Below, one piece after another: positions 36,825 through 47,063 of a stretch of 64,000 bases of DNA. This DNA is from Gallibacter sp963558965. Its GTDB lineage: Bacteria; Bacillota; Clostridia; Peptostreptococcales; Anaerovoracaceae. The DNA is taken from contig CAUWIT010000013.1 in NCBI GenBank assembly GCA_963558965.1, positions 1-64,000 on the forward strand, read 5' to 3'. Position numbers and translations under genes: made by a program. Each line of letters begins with the position of its first letter. Within the stretch, counting starts at the first letter, position 1. The notes below the pieces were generated by a model. That model saw only the letters and a list, made by a program, of their open reading frames with translations, was not told where the DNA came from and ran no database searches.

Positions 36825-37184
36825 ATGGGAAGAAATATGAGAGCAGGCAAAAAGCCTAAGAAACCAAGTGCTGGAAATATGCAGGCGCAGATGGCTCAGG
36901 TGCAGGCAGTTCAGAGACAGATGGAACAGGTGCAGGAAGAAATTAATCAGATGGAAACAACTGCAACTTCAGGTGGCGGAGCTGTTTCTGTTACAGTAAC
37001 TGGAGAAAAGCAGATCAAGGAAGTTAAACTTCAGCCAGAAATCGTTGATCCTGATGATATTGAAATGCTACAGGATTTAATTATCACAGCTGTTAATGAA
37101 GCTATGAGACAGATGGAAGAAATCTCAAACAATGAAATGAGCAAACTTACTAGCGGTCTAGGACTTCCTCCAGGATTGTTATAA
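36825..37184 (+). CDS. ybaB: YbaB/EbfC-family nucleoid-associated protein
   Basis: The 119-aa protein has a basic, Gly/Pro-rich N-terminus, a coiled-coil helix (MQAQMAQVQAVQRQMEQVQE), the beta-sheet GGGAVSVTVTGEKQIKEVKL and a helix DLIITAVNEAMRQMEE, which is the YbaB fold that binds DNA as a dimer. It lies between dnaX and recR as usual. GGAGGG precedes the ATG. Confidence 0.95.
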   Translation: MGRNMRAGKKPKKPSAGNMQAQMAQVQAVQRQMEQVQEEINQMETTATSGGGAVSVTVTGEKQIKEVKLQPEIVDPDDIEMLQDLIITAVNEAMRQMEEISNNEMSKLTSGLGLPPGLL

Positions 37185-37197
37185 TTGAGGCAAGTGT

Positions 37198-37797
37198 ATG
37201 AAATATTATGCTAAACCCTTAAGTAAACTTATTAACGAATTTGCGAAACTTCCAGGTATTGGTGGTAAAACAGCTCAGCGTTTGGCTTTTCATGTTTTAT
37301 CTCTTGAAGAGGATGAGGCTATGGCTCTTGCCAATGCCATTATAGATGCTAAAAAGTCCATGAAGTATTGCTCTATTTGCGGTAATTTAACAGATGAAGA
37401 TCCGTGTAAAATATGTAGTGATAAGTCAAGAGACCAAAGTGTTATATGCGTTGTAGAAAGTCCTAAAGATGTAATGGCTATGGAAAAAATCAAGGAGTTT
37501 AAAGGGCTTTATCATGTGCTTCATGGTGCTATTTCGCCTATGGAAGGTATTGGGCCTGAAGATATTAACTTAAAATCTTTGATAGTTAGACTTCAAGAAA
37601 ACGACGTAGATGAGATTATACTGGCGACAAATCCAAATATTGAAGGAGAAGCCACTGCTATGTATATTGCAAGGCTTGTTAAACCTTCGGGGATTAAGGT
37701 TTCTCGTATTGCTCACGGTATACCTGTGGGTGGAGATCTTGAGTACACCGATGAGATTACTTTGCTTAAGGCGATGGAAGGTCGAAAAGAATTATAG
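37198..37797 (+). CDS. recR: Recombination protein RecR
   Basis: RecR works with RecF and RecO to load RecA. The 199-aa protein has the N-terminal HhH (LPGIGGKTAQRLAFHVL), the Cys4 zinc finger (CSICGN ... CKICSD), the Toprim motif (CVVESPKDVMAMEK, LATNPNIEGEATAMYIAR) and a Walker-B-like C-end. Normal length. It closes the dnaX operon. Confidence 0.96.
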   Translation: MKYYAKPLSKLINEFAKLPGIGGKTAQRLAFHVLSLEEDEAMALANAIIDAKKSMKYCSICGNLTDEDPCKICSDKSRDQSVICVVESPKDVMAMEKIKEFKGLYHVLHGAISPMEGIGPEDINLKSLIVRLQENDVDEIILATNPNIEGEATAMYIARLVKPSGIKVSRIAHGIPVGGDLEYTDEITLLKAMEGRKEL

Positions 37798-37808
37798 GAA
37801 ATGAAAAT

Positions 37809-37845
37809 AAAAGACTATTGTGTATGTTTGCACAGTAGTCTTTTC
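37809..37845. terminator. Bidirectional terminator after recR
   Basis: AAAAGACTA TTGTG pairs with CACAG TAGTCTTTT around an 8-nt loop, with A and T runs on the two sides. It serves recR and may serve the converging PHP gene. Confidence 0.92.
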
Positions 37846-37869
37846 TATTACCCATATTAAATTGTATGC

Positions 37870-38646
37870 CTAAAGAGCTAGTTCATAGGCTTTGCAAAAC
37901 TTACGACAAGGAGTAAATAAATATCCAAGTCCTACATTGTAAGCCATAAATCCATAAACTGCTGTCCAGTGCATTTTTCTTGCCATACCAGTAGTGGCTT
38001 CACGTTCCTGTCCACCAGCATCAACAATGCGATTTTCTTCAATAGCACGAATAAAATCATTGTTTGATTTGACTTCACCTTCGATTTCAGTGTAAGCCAT
38101 GCCGACATAATCGGCCTTGTGTGAGTCGGAACCTGCAATGCCAGGTTTATCATACATGTTTGCCAGGCGTGCAGCACGCACATTTGACTGAGGAGTCTCA
38201 CATGTGTTAAATACTTCTATAAAATCGAACTGTTCAATTAGTTCAGGTGCAACTCTTAAAGCTCTTTGGTCCATAGCACTTGAGCTTTTAACTCCATAAG
38301 GATGAGCTGGTCCTAAAATACCACCTTGACTGTGAACGATTTGAATTAGATGTTTTAGAGGTAGTCCTCTAAAGCTTAGAAGTTTAAGCTGTACATCATC
38401 TGGAAGAACTACGATGAAATGACCTGCATCTCTAGTGTCGTATTCAACACCTTTTAAAACTGTGAAATCTTTGAATTCGTCTAAATCTTTGATTTCGTCC
38501 CATGCTTTCCAACCTCTTGATGTTGTATGATCTGTAATCATCATACCATCAAAACCTTGTTTTTGAAGTAGTCTAACATAATCTATTAGAGCAATTTTAG
38601 AATCAATGGAGCCAGCTTTAGTATGGCAGTGTAAATCGAATTTCAA
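37870..38646 (-). CDS. PHP-domain metal-dependent phosphoesterase
   Basis: The 258-aa protein has PHP metal motifs: DLHCHTKAGS (I), MMITDHTT (II), GVEYDTRDAGHFIVVL (III) and AHPYG and GSDSHKADYVG (IV). PHP proteins cut phosphoesters, including histidinol phosphate, nucleotides and RNA ends; this one carries the PHP_C-type extension and its substrate is not known. It is a lone minus-strand gene between recR and cls, with no clear promoter recognised in the 233 bp to its right. Confidence 0.85.
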   Translation of the reverse strand: MKFDLHCHTKAGSIDSKIALIDYVRLLQKQGFDGMMITDHTTSRGWKAWDEIKDLDEFKDFTVLKGVEYDTRDAGHFIVVLPDDVQLKLLSFRGLPLKHLIQIVHSQGGILGPAHPYGVKSSSAMDQRALRVAPELIEQFDFIEVFNTCETPQSNVRAARLANMYDKPGIAGSDSHKADYVGMAYTEIEGEVKSNNDFIRAIEENRIVDAGGQEREATTGMARKMHWTAVYGFMAYNVGLGYLFTPCRKFCKAYELAL

Positions 38647-38879
38647 TAACCCTTCCTTTCTGTTTATGAGATTTAACTTTTGTATAACTTTAATATACTA
38701 CCATTGTCTTTAATTATCAATAAATTTAAAAAGTTTTTTAATAATTGATTTATTAGGATGGAGTTTTTGTGATAGTTGGCAATTTTAAAAATTATACTAT
38801 TTTATAAAGGGGTGTAAAGTGATATAATTAAACCGTCTGTAGAGAAATGTGTAAATAAGAATAAGAAAAGGAACAATAG

Positions 38880-40307
38880 ATGTTAGGAGCACTATATGTA
38901 ATCAATATAATAATTTCATTGGTAATTGTATTTCTTGACCGTAAAAATCCATCGGCAACACTAGCATGGATTATGGTACTTTTTTTAGTGCCAGGTTTTG
39001 GGATACTTCTTTATTTTGCATTTTCGCAAAATATTTCAAGGCAAAAGATATTTACCATGAGTTACAACGAGGAGCTATTGCTTACAACTTCATTAAAACA
39101 CCAAAATCAAGCTATTGAGAATGGCAAGTTCGTTTTTGAAAACGATGTCGCGAAGAAGTGGCAGGACTTAATCAAGATGAATCAGGTCTACAGTGCTGCA
39201 TATTTTACTCAGGACAACGATATCCAATACTTCTCAGATGGAGAAGAAAAAATGAGAAGTTTATTTACGGATATAAAAAATGCAAAGGAGAGTATAAATA
39301 TCGAATACTTTATTTTAAAACACGATATAGTAGGAGATAGTTTGTTAAATGCTTTAATAGAAAAAGCTAAGGAAGGTGTAAAAGTAAGATTGCTTGTAGA
39401 TGCTTTAGGTTCATGGAGCATCAATAAAAATCTAGTAAATGAACTTGTAAATGAAGGCGGTAGCTATGCTGAATTTTTCCCAACAAAGTGGAAATTTTTC
39501 AACACTAAAATCAATTACAGAAACCACAGAAAACTAGCTATTATAGACGATGATATTGGATATATTGGAGGCTTTAACATAGCTAGAGAGTATGTAGGAC
39601 TTAAACGAAAATTTGGTTACTGGCGAGATGCCCATATAAGGATTAGAGGGGGCAGCGTATGCGATATAAACGCTAGATTTTTACTTGATTGGAGAAGTGC
39701 TACAAAAGAAAAAATAAATATGGAAAACGTATTTTTCGAACCGAAAAATACTCCAGGCAGCATAGGAGTGCAAATTGTTTCAAGCGGGCCAGATGAAGTT
39801 TTAGAACAAATTAAAAGAGGACTGCTTAAAATGATTACTTCTGCAAAGAAAAATATTTACATACAAACACCATACTTTGTACCTGATGTGACAATACTTG
39901 AGTGTTTAAAAATGGCAGCTCAATCAGGAGTAGATGTAAATATTATGATACCTTGCATACCTGACCATATGTTTGTATATTGGGCAACATATTCCTATGT
40001 CTCTGAAATAATGAAGGCAGGGGGCAAAGTCTATATTTACGACAATGGCTTTTTACATGCTAAAACCATGGCAGTAGATGATGAAGTATGTACAGTTGGT
40101 TCAGCCAATTTTGATATACGAAGTTTTAAGTTAAATTTTGAGGCTAACGCTTTTATTTTCGATGAACAATTTACGAAAAAAGTGGTGGACTCATTTAAAG
40201 AAGATATAAACTTGAGCCATATGCTAACAAAGGAATTATATGCACAGCGAGGCGTATGGATCAAAATAAAAGAGGCATTTTCAAGGGTGCTTTCAGACAT
40301 ATTATAG
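38880..40307 (+). CDS. cls: Cardiolipin synthase
   Basis: Cls joins two phosphatidylglycerols into cardiolipin at the membrane. The 475-aa protein has two N-terminal membrane helices (about 1-58) and two phospholipase D motifs: NHRKLAIIDDDIGYIGGFN and FLHAKTMAVDDEVCTVGSANFD. Length is typical of the Firmicutes ClsA type. GGAAC precedes the ATG. The site-2 protease gene follows 20 bp later. Confidence 0.94.
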   Translation: MLGALYVINIIISLVIVFLDRKNPSATLAWIMVLFLVPGFGILLYFAFSQNISRQKIFTMSYNEELLLTTSLKHQNQAIENGKFVFENDVAKKWQDLIKMNQVYSAAYFTQDNDIQYFSDGEEKMRSLFTDIKNAKESINIEYFILKHDIVGDSLLNALIEKAKEGVKVRLLVDALGSWSINKNLVNELVNEGGSYAEFFPTKWKFFNTKINYRNHRKLAIIDDDIGYIGGFNIAREYVGLKRKFGYWRDAHIRIRGGSVCDINARFLLDWRSATKEKINMENVFFEPKNTPGSIGVQIVSSGPDEVLEQIKRGLLKMITSAKKNIYIQTPYFVPDVTILECLKMAAQSGVDVNIMIPCIPDHMFVYWATYSYVSEIMKAGGKVYIYDNGFLHAKTMAVDDEVCTVGSANFDIRSFKLNFEANAFIFDEQFTKKVVDSFKEDINLSHMLTKELYAQRGVWIKIKEAFSRVLSDIL

Positions 40308-40327
40308 TGTAATTAGGAGGAAAGATT

Positions 40328-41035
40328 TTGAAGAGATTTATGAATCCAGCGACAATATTTTTATTTATAGTTTTGGCGCTGACATTTAGTAGAGGTATTT
40401 TATCAGATCCAGGAGAGTGGTTTATAACTGAACTTATGACACTTCCAGGAATTATAATCGGATTGAGTTTCCACGAATATGCACACGGTATTGTAGCATA
40501 TAAGATGGGAGATCCAACACCTAAAATGCAGGGTAGACTTACTGTAAATCCAGCAGCCCATATTGATCCAATCGGATTTATAGCACTTTTATTTATGGGA
40601 TTTGGCTGGGGTAAAGCAGTAGAAATTAACCCTTACAATTTTAAAAATCGCAGAAGAGATGAATTTTTAGTATCAATTGCAGGAGTAACTATGAACCTTA
40701 TACTTGCAATTGTATTTACTGTTGTTTACAAAGTATATGTTTCAGCAACAGGAAACTATTTCTTTACACCAGGTTTAGGTGGATATTTAGCACAGATTAT
40801 ATTCTATATCGTATATATCAATGTAGTATTGATGATATTCAACTTAATACCTGTGCCACCATTAGACGGCTTTGGTATTGTAACAGAAATTTTCGACCTA
40901 AGACAAAAACATTGGTATTGGCAAGTATATAACAACGGATTTTTTATCCTTATGTTATTAATTATATTCGATGTAACAGATTTAGTTATATCACCTTTAA
41001 TTAGAGGAGTTATGACTTTATTAGGACTATTTTAA
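40328..41035 (+). CDS. Site-2 protease family membrane metallopeptidase (M50)
   Basis: The 235-aa integral membrane protein has the zinc motif HEYAHG at about residues 52-57 and LIPVPPLDGFGIV, the second (NPxPxxDG-like) motif with the third zinc ligand. It is the short form without PDZ domain. The usual role is cutting anti-sigma factors or other membrane regulators inside the bilayer; the target is unknown. AGGAGG lies before its TTG start (ATTTTG), which has the best spacing. It is in one run with cls and the lipoprotein gene. Confidence 0.85.
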   Translation: MKRFMNPATIFLFIVLALTFSRGILSDPGEWFITELMTLPGIIIGLSFHEYAHGIVAYKMGDPTPKMQGRLTVNPAAHIDPIGFIALLFMGFGWGKAVEINPYNFKNRRRDEFLVSIAGVTMNLILAIVFTVVYKVYVSATGNYFFTPGLGGYLAQIIFYIVYINVVLMIFNLIPVPPLDGFGIVTEIFDLRQKHWYWQVYNNGFFILMLLIIFDVTDLVISPLIRGVMTLLGLF

Positions 41036-41052
41036 AATATTGGGAGGAATTG

Positions 41053-42084
41053 ATGAAAAAGTTTTTAAAGAGAATGTGTGCATTTTCTCTTGCAGCACTT
41101 ATGCTATTTACAATGACTAGCTGTGGCGAAGATGCGAAATTTAATACTGTTGGAACGACTGTAGGCAACATGTTAAATGATGAACAAGTTACTTATCAGG
41201 GAACAACTACATATTACATCAAAGATGGGGATATGTACAAAACAAGTGACGTAAATAAAGAAGGTGAAAAAATCCTAGACGGAGATTTAAGTTGCATAAA
41301 CATCGTAGGAGAAAAAATTTACTACTACGACAATTCAATAAGTACAATATGCAAATGCAATACATCAGGTGAAAAAATTGAACGTATAGCAGAAATCTAT
41401 TGCGATAATTTTGTAGTTTCAAAGGACAATATCTATGCGATGGTTTTAACTGGACAAGGCTCAGATAATATGGAAGATCCAGATAACTACAACATTGTAA
41501 AAATGAAAATTACAGATAAAAAACTTGCAAGCACTATGCCAAAAAGCGTAGTTGAAAAAGGTAAACTTTTAGGATGTATCGGAGATAATATTATCGTAGA
41601 AAAAAATACAGACGAAGGAAAAGCAGTTTACAAGACAGATTTAACAGGGGACAATCAAAAGAAACTTATGGATATTTCAGAAGATGCCAAAGTAGTTGGA
41701 GACAGCAAGGGCTATGTAGTATTAGGAACTGTAGACAAACAGTACGGCCTTTACAGCTATGACCAAGAAGGCAAAAATATGAAACTTCTATCTAAGTTAA
41801 CAAAAAATAAATCAGAATACGGCAACGCTTTAAATATTGATAGCGAGTATGTTTACTACGAAGACTACGCAGCTAAGAAAAAGAGCAAAAAAAGTAAGAA
41901 AACAATTGTTGCTGACAATTTACTTAAAATCAAAAGAGACGGTTCAGGCAAAGAACATATTTTGAAAAATAAGAAAAATATGGATTACAAAATTGCTATT
42001 GGATATAACGGAGTTATGGTAAAAGCGAGAGAAGCAGGAGATATTGAAGCAAATCCAAGCTGGAAAGGATTAGAAAACAAGTAA
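41053..42084 (+). CDS. Lipoprotein with DUF5050-like beta-propeller-type repeats
   Basis: The 343-aa product has a lipoprotein signal (TMTSC, Cys at about residue 21). The mature part is a run of YYIKDGDMYK, IYYYDNSIST, KGYVVLGT and YVYYEDYAAKK segments, which is the DUF5050 pattern, probably a propeller. GGGAGG lies before the ATG at 41053. Function unknown; the position between the protease and an amidase suggests an envelope role. Confidence 0.75.
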   Translation: MKKFLKRMCAFSLAALMLFTMTSCGEDAKFNTVGTTVGNMLNDEQVTYQGTTTYYIKDGDMYKTSDVNKEGEKILDGDLSCINIVGEKIYYYDNSISTICKCNTSGEKIERIAEIYCDNFVVSKDNIYAMVLTGQGSDNMEDPDNYNIVKMKITDKKLASTMPKSVVEKGKLLGCIGDNIIVEKNTDEGKAVYKTDLTGDNQKKLMDISEDAKVVGDSKGYVVLGTVDKQYGLYSYDQEGKNMKLLSKLTKNKSEYGNALNIDSEYVYYEDYAAKKKSKKSKKTIVADNLLKIKRDGSGKEHILKNKKNMDYKIAIGYNGVMVKAREAGDIEANPSWKGLENK

Positions 42085-42102
42085 AAGTAGATAGGGGGAA
42101 TT

Positions 42103-44229
42103 TTGAAAAAAATGTTTAAAAAATTAGTATCTATTGCAGTTGCTATGGCTATGTTTTTTTGCTGTGTACCTGCAAGTGCATTGGCAAGTGAAAAAACAGA
42201 TACAAGTGTACCAGAAGCGACAAACATAAAAATGCCAGAAGTCGATACATTTAAAATTATGTTAGATGCAGGACATGCAGGCAAGTACAATAAGGGAGCT
42301 ATTGATGGGTATTACGAATCATATGCTGTTTGGGATATAACAGAATACATGGCAGAAGCATTTAGCCAGTATGAAGGGGTGACAGTTGGTAAAACTAGAT
42401 CATCTCAAGGAACAGATTTAAATATATTCGACAGAGGACAAAAGTCAAAAGGATATGACCTGTTTGTATCAAATCATACAAATTCAGGAGGTAAAACTCC
42501 AGACTATCCGTTGGTAATAGCCCCAGAAGAGTCAAAATATTATACATCAAAAGTAAAAACTATAGCTGAAAAAGTTGGCGACAATTTAAAAGCTACTTTA
42601 GGTACTAAGCAAAATCCTCAAATTTGGAGAGACAGTAGATACGGAGTTATTAGAGGCGCAGCATCAGTAGGAACACCGGGAATAATAATCGAACATTCTT
42701 TTCATTCAAATCCTACAATTTGCAAAAAGTTAATGGACGATGCAGTTCTAAAAAAATTAGCTTACGACGAAGCAGATATTATAGCCCAGACTTTTGGCGT
42801 TAAAAAGAAAATAGACGATACAGCGACTATAGAAGTTGAGTCCGTTTCCACTACAAAAAATACGATTAGTGTTGTAAATAGCAATGCAAATTTAAGCTAT
42901 GAAATTTACAGAGGTCAAGAAGGTGGCCAGTACAGCAAAATCGCAACGATAAAAGGCAACGGAGGACAGGCAAATTACACAGATACAAGCTTGTCAAAAG
43001 GCAAAACTTATTACTATATTGCAAGACCTGTAACATCAACAACAGTAGGTAAGTATTCTAGCTCTGTAGGCGTAATTATGCCAGGAGTTGAAACGCCAAC
43101 ATTTGATGCATACGGATATAAATACGGAATGGCAAAGGTGACTTGGCAAACATCTCACAATGCAGACAAGTATATCGTTAAGCGAGCTAATGAAAAAAAC
43201 GGTAGCTACGAAACTATCTACGAAAGCGAAACAGCAGGCGAATACATCGATAAGTCATTCCCAAATGGAGGCTCAAAATACTATAAGGTGCTAGGATACA
43301 ACTCAAAAAATGGGGAGTACAGCCTAGAGCCATCAGCTAATGGTGCACATATTAGGGGAACTATGGAAAAAACAGTTTCTTTTGATGCATACGGCTATGG
43401 CATAGGAATGGCAAAGGTGACTTGGCAGGCAAATGTTAAAGATGCGCAAGGTTACGAAGTGCTTAGAGCTACAAGTAAAAACGGGGATTACGAAGTAATT
43501 GCCAGATTTACAGGAGATAAATTATCAACTTCTTCATATGTGGACAAAAATGTAAGCAAGGGCAAAAGCTATTATTACAAGGTTAGAGCATATACTAAAG
43601 TTGCAGAATTAGACGATAAAATTTACTACACAGATGATGTGGCACCAAATGGAGCTTCAGTTATTGGAAATGTAGCTAGTACAAAGGTAAATGCCTACGG
43701 ATACGGAGTCGGTTCTGCGATGGTTAAATGGAATAAAGCGACAAATGCCAACGGCTATAAATTGTATAGAAGAACAGGCAGCAAAGGTAGCTACAAATAT
43801 ATAGGGGCTACTAAATCAACTTCATACAAAGATAAAAAAGTTTCAAAAGGCAAGTCCTACTATTATAAAGTTAAGCCTTATAGAAAAACATCAGCTGGAA
43901 CTTATTACGGTAAGTTGTCATCAGCTAACGGTGCAACTATAATTTCAAAGGTGTCAAGACCTAGTGTAAAGCTTGCTAAATCAGGTAAAACAAGTATCAA
44001 GGTTTCTTGGAGTAAAGCAAAGGGAGCAACAGGGTACAAGATTTATAGAGCGACAAGTGCAAAAGGCAAATACAAGTACATCAAAAAAGTCAGTGCATCT
44101 TCAAGCAGATATTTCTATGATAAGAGCAAGAAAAAAGGCAAGACTTACTATTACAAGGTAAGAGCTTACAGCAGTGCAAATAAAACTTACTACAGTTCAT
44201 ACAGCGCAGTTAAAAAAATTAGACGATAA
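42103..44229 (+). CDS. Secreted N-acetylmuramoyl-L-alanine amidase with FN3-like repeats
   Basis: The 708-aa protein has a signal peptide (cut near ALASE), an Amidase_3 domain and a repetitive tail. Zinc and catalytic residues are His58 (DAGHAG), Glu72 (YYESYAVW), His125 (SNHTNSGG) and Glu197 (IIEHSFHSNP). From about residue 245 there are five FN3-like repeats of about 90 aa, each with SYKDKxVSKGKxYYYKV-type strands; the last ones are very Lys/Tyr-rich, so they may bind the wall. Start: TTG at 42103, which is 5 bases from GGGGG; an ATG three codons on is too far from it. Confidence 0.88.
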   Translation: MKKMFKKLVSIAVAMAMFFCCVPASALASEKTDTSVPEATNIKMPEVDTFKIMLDAGHAGKYNKGAIDGYYESYAVWDITEYMAEAFSQYEGVTVGKTRSSQGTDLNIFDRGQKSKGYDLFVSNHTNSGGKTPDYPLVIAPEESKYYTSKVKTIAEKVGDNLKATLGTKQNPQIWRDSRYGVIRGAASVGTPGIIIEHSFHSNPTICKKLMDDAVLKKLAYDEADIIAQTFGVKKKIDDTATIEVESVSTTKNTISVVNSNANLSYEIYRGQEGGQYSKIATIKGNGGQANYTDTSLSKGKTYYYIARPVTSTTVGKYSSSVGVIMPGVETPTFDAYGYKYGMAKVTWQTSHNADKYIVKRANEKNGSYETIYESETAGEYIDKSFPNGGSKYYKVLGYNSKNGEYSLEPSANGAHIRGTMEKTVSFDAYGYGIGMAKVTWQANVKDAQGYEVLRATSKNGDYEVIARFTGDKLSTSSYVDKNVSKGKSYYYKVRAYTKVAELDDKIYYTDDVAPNGASVIGNVASTKVNAYGYGVGSAMVKWNKATNANGYKLYRRTGSKGSYKYIGATKSTSYKDKKVSKGKSYYYKVKPYRKTSAGTYYGKLSSANGATIISKVSRPSVKLAKSGKTSIKVSWSKAKGATGYKIYRATSAKGKYKYIKKVSASSSRYFYDKSKKKGKTYYYKVRAYSSANKTYYSSYSAVKKIRR

Positions 44230-44242
44230 AAAGTTAAAATCT

Positions 44243-44289
44243 AAGGAGATTTGAAGTGATTGAAAAGTCGCTTCACGTCTCCTTTTTTT
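44243..44289 (+). terminator. Intrinsic terminator of the amidase gene
   Basis: AAGGAGA / TCTCCTT outer stem and GAAGTGA / TCGCTTC inner stem, then seven T. Confidence 0.9.
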
Positions 44290-44331
44290 GTAATTTTGCA
44301 AAGTGACAAAAAAATAATTTTATTTAAAACG

Positions 44332-44359
44332 TTGAAAAATAAAGGGTTTTAGGTACACT
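44332..44359 (+). promoter_or_regulatory. Promoter of clpB
   Basis: TTGAAA (44332-44337), 16-bp spacer, TACACT (44354-44359). The CIRCE element starts one base after it. Confidence 0.8.
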
Positions 44360-44360
44360 G

Positions 44361-44387
44361 TTAGCACTCTAGGCAAATGAGTGCTAA
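44361..44387 (+). promoter_or_regulatory. CIRCE element (HrcA operator)
   Basis: A perfect TTAGCACTC-N9-GAGTGCTAA inverted repeat just after the -10, so HrcA should repress clpB until heat or other protein stress. CtsR or class I control is the rule for clpB in bacilli, so the CIRCE placement is a useful regulatory statement. Confidence 0.97.
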
Positions 44388-44446
44388 AAAACTATTGATT
44401 TTTTAAAACCAAGGTTGTACAATCTAATCGTGGGAGGTGTTATGAA

Positions 44447-47038
44447 ATGAATATAGAAAGATACACAAGCAAAACACAAGAAGCATTGATGGATGCTCAA
44501 AACTTGGCAATAGCCGCAGGAAATCAAGAAGTAGATAGTGAACATGTTCATATGGCATTGTTATCACAAAGAGAAGGATTGATACCTAAACTTTTAAAAT
44601 ATATGGAAGTTAATGGCGATGGAATGAAGCAGGAATTGCAAGGAGAACTTGATAAACTTCCTAAAGTAACAGGTTCAAACCAAAACATCTACGCAACTAG
44701 AAGATTAAATGAGCTATTTATGAAAGCCGAAAAAATCTCTGGTGATTTTAAAGATGAATACGTAAGCGTAGAACATGTTTATCTAGCATTGATGGAAGAA
44801 AAAGGCACAGTAAACGAAAAGCTTTTCAAAAAGTATGGAGTAGAGAAAAACTCATTCCTAAAGGCTCTTGAAAATGTAAGGGGCAATCAAAAAGTTACTA
44901 GCCAAAATCCAGAAGACAATTACGAAGCACTTGCTAAATACGGCAGAGATTTAGTTCAGATGGCAAGAGACGGTAAACTTGATCCAGTAATTGGTAGAGA
45001 TGAAGAAATACGTCACACAGTGCAAATACTTTCAAGAAGAACAAAAAACAATCCAGTTCTAATAGGTGAACCTGGTGTAGGTAAAACTGCCGTAGTAGAA
45101 GGTTTGGCACAGAGAATTTTAAAAGGCGATGTACCAGAAGGTTTAAAGGATAAGACTATCTACGCTCTAGATATGGGCGCACTTATTGCCGGTGCTAAAT
45201 TTAGAGGTGAATTTGAAGAAAGACTAAAAGCAGTATTAAATGAAATTGAAAAGAGCGAAGGTCGAATTATACTTTTCATCGATGAAATTCACAATATTGT
45301 TGGAGCAGGTAAAACAGAAGGCTCAATGGATGCGGGCAACTTGCTAAAACCTAAACTAGCAAGAGGTGAACTACATTGCATAGGCGCTACAACACTAGAT
45401 GAATACAGAAAATACATCGAAAAAGATGCAGCTCTAGAGAGAAGATTCCAAAAAGTTTTAGTAGACCAGCCAACAGTTGAAGATACAATTTCAATTTTAA
45501 GAGGTCTAAAAGAAAGATTTGAAATCCACCATGGAGTTCGTATAACAGATAATGCTCTAATAGCATGTGCAACATTGTCAGATAGATACATTAGCGATAG
45601 ATTTTTACCAGACAAAGCTATCGACCTAATGGACGAAGCGGCAGCACGTATAAGAACAGAAATCGACTCTATGCCAGCAGAGCTAGACCAGATTTCAAGA
45701 AAAATCATGCAGCTTGAAATTGAAAAACAGGCATTGAGCAAAGAAACTGATACAGCTTCAGCTAAGAGAATGGAAGCACTTGAAGAGGAACTAGCACAGC
45801 TAAAAGAAGAAAACACAGTGCTTCGTACTCAGTGGGAAAACGAAAAGAAAGTTATCTCAGAAGTCAAGGATATTAAATCAGAAATCGAAGGCATAAAACA
45901 GCAGATTGAAGAAGCCGAAAGAAATTATGATTTGGAAAAACTTGCTCAGTTAAGATACGGTATTTTACCAGAAAAAGAAAAACAGCTAGAAGAAGCAAAA
46001 GCAAAGGCAGATGCAGCCGAAGAAAATAGAATACTAAAAGAAGAAGTAACTGAAGAAGAAATTGCAGAAGTCGTTTCAAAATGGACAGGTATACCTGTAG
46101 CAAAACTAGTTGAAAGCGAAAGAGAAAAACTATTGCATCTACCAGAAATCCTACATAATAGAGTTATAGGTCAGGACGATGGTATAAAAGCAGTAAGCGA
46201 AGCTATTTTAAGAGCTAGAGCAGGTCTAAAAGACGAACACAGACCAATAGGTTCATTTATCTTCCTAGGCCCAACAGGTGTAGGTAAAACTGAACTTGCA
46301 AAAGCCCTATCTGAAGCATTGTTTGACTCAGAGAAAAATATGATTCGTATAGATATGTCCGAATACATGGAAAAACACAGCGTCTCAAGATTAGTTGGAG
46401 CGCCTCCAGGATATGTAGGATATGACGAAGGTGGACAGCTAACAGAAGCAGTTAGAAGAAGACCATACAGCGTTATCTTGTTTGACGAAATCGAAAAGGC
46501 ACATCCAGATGTATTTAACATCTTATTGCAGCTACTTGATGACGGCCGACTAACAGATAACCAGGGCAGAACTGTTGATTTTAAAAACACAATAGTTATT
46601 ATGACTTCTAACATAGGAAGCGCATATCTAACTGATAATATCAAAGAAGACGGTTCAATCGACGAAAACGTAAAACAGCAGGTTGAAGACGAAATGAAAA
46701 AACATTTCAGACCTGAATTTATCAACAGAATTGACGATATAGTTGTATTCTCACCATTGACTGAAAATGAAATCGTAAATATTATCAAACTTTCATTGAA
46801 AGATATTGAAAACAGACTTGCAGACAAAAATATTAAGCTAACATTAACAGAAGCAGGTATTAACCAAATCGCACAAGATTCATACTCACCAAGCTTTGGT
46901 GCAAGACCTGTAAAGAGATACTTACAGAAACATCTTGAAACAGAAATAGCATCATTGATAATCGCAGGTAAATTGTATGATGATCAAGAAGTTGTAGTCG
47001 ATAGCGACGGCGAAAACTTAACATTTAACGTGAAATAA
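44447..47038 (+). CDS. clpB: ATP-dependent disaggregase ClpB
   Basis: ClpB pulls proteins out of aggregates together with DnaK. The 863-aa protein has the N-domain (Clp_N repeats), NBD1 with GEPGVGKTAVVEGLA and LFIDEIHNIVGAG, the long coiled-coil middle domain (about 400-520), NBD2 with GPTGVGKTELAKALSE and LFDEIEKAHPDV, and the small C-domain. Middle-domain length fits ClpB, not ClpC. GGGAGG lies before the ATG. It has its own CIRCE-controlled promoter and terminator. Confidence 0.97.
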   Translation: MNIERYTSKTQEALMDAQNLAIAAGNQEVDSEHVHMALLSQREGLIPKLLKYMEVNGDGMKQELQGELDKLPKVTGSNQNIYATRRLNELFMKAEKISGDFKDEYVSVEHVYLALMEEKGTVNEKLFKKYGVEKNSFLKALENVRGNQKVTSQNPEDNYEALAKYGRDLVQMARDGKLDPVIGRDEEIRHTVQILSRRTKNNPVLIGEPGVGKTAVVEGLAQRILKGDVPEGLKDKTIYALDMGALIAGAKFRGEFEERLKAVLNEIEKSEGRIILFIDEIHNIVGAGKTEGSMDAGNLLKPKLARGELHCIGATTLDEYRKYIEKDAALERRFQKVLVDQPTVEDTISILRGLKERFEIHHGVRITDNALIACATLSDRYISDRFLPDKAIDLMDEAAARIRTEIDSMPAELDQISRKIMQLEIEKQALSKETDTASAKRMEALEEELAQLKEENTVLRTQWENEKKVISEVKDIKSEIEGIKQQIEEAERNYDLEKLAQLRYGILPEKEKQLEEAKAKADAAEENRILKEEVTEEEIAEVVSKWTGIPVAKLVESEREKLLHLPEILHNRVIGQDDGIKAVSEAILRARAGLKDEHRPIGSFIFLGPTGVGKTELAKALSEALFDSEKNMIRIDMSEYMEKHSVSRLVGAPPGYVGYDEGGQLTEAVRRRPYSVILFDEIEKAHPDVFNILLQLLDDGRLTDNQGRTVDFKNTIVIMTSNIGSAYLTDNIKEDGSIDENVKQQVEDEMKKHFRPEFINRIDDIVVFSPLTENEIVNIIKLSLKDIENRLADKNIKLTLTEAGINQIAQDSYSPSFGARPVKRYLQKHLETEIASLIIAGKLYDDQEVVVDSDGENLTFNVK

Positions 47039-47063
47039 TTAGCAGTACAATCTCCAAATAAGC

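Noticed and set aside
45289..46827. Long open frames antisense to clpB
   Set aside because: Ser/Leu-rich frames without ribosome sites opposite a well-conserved gene; shadows of clpB codon use.
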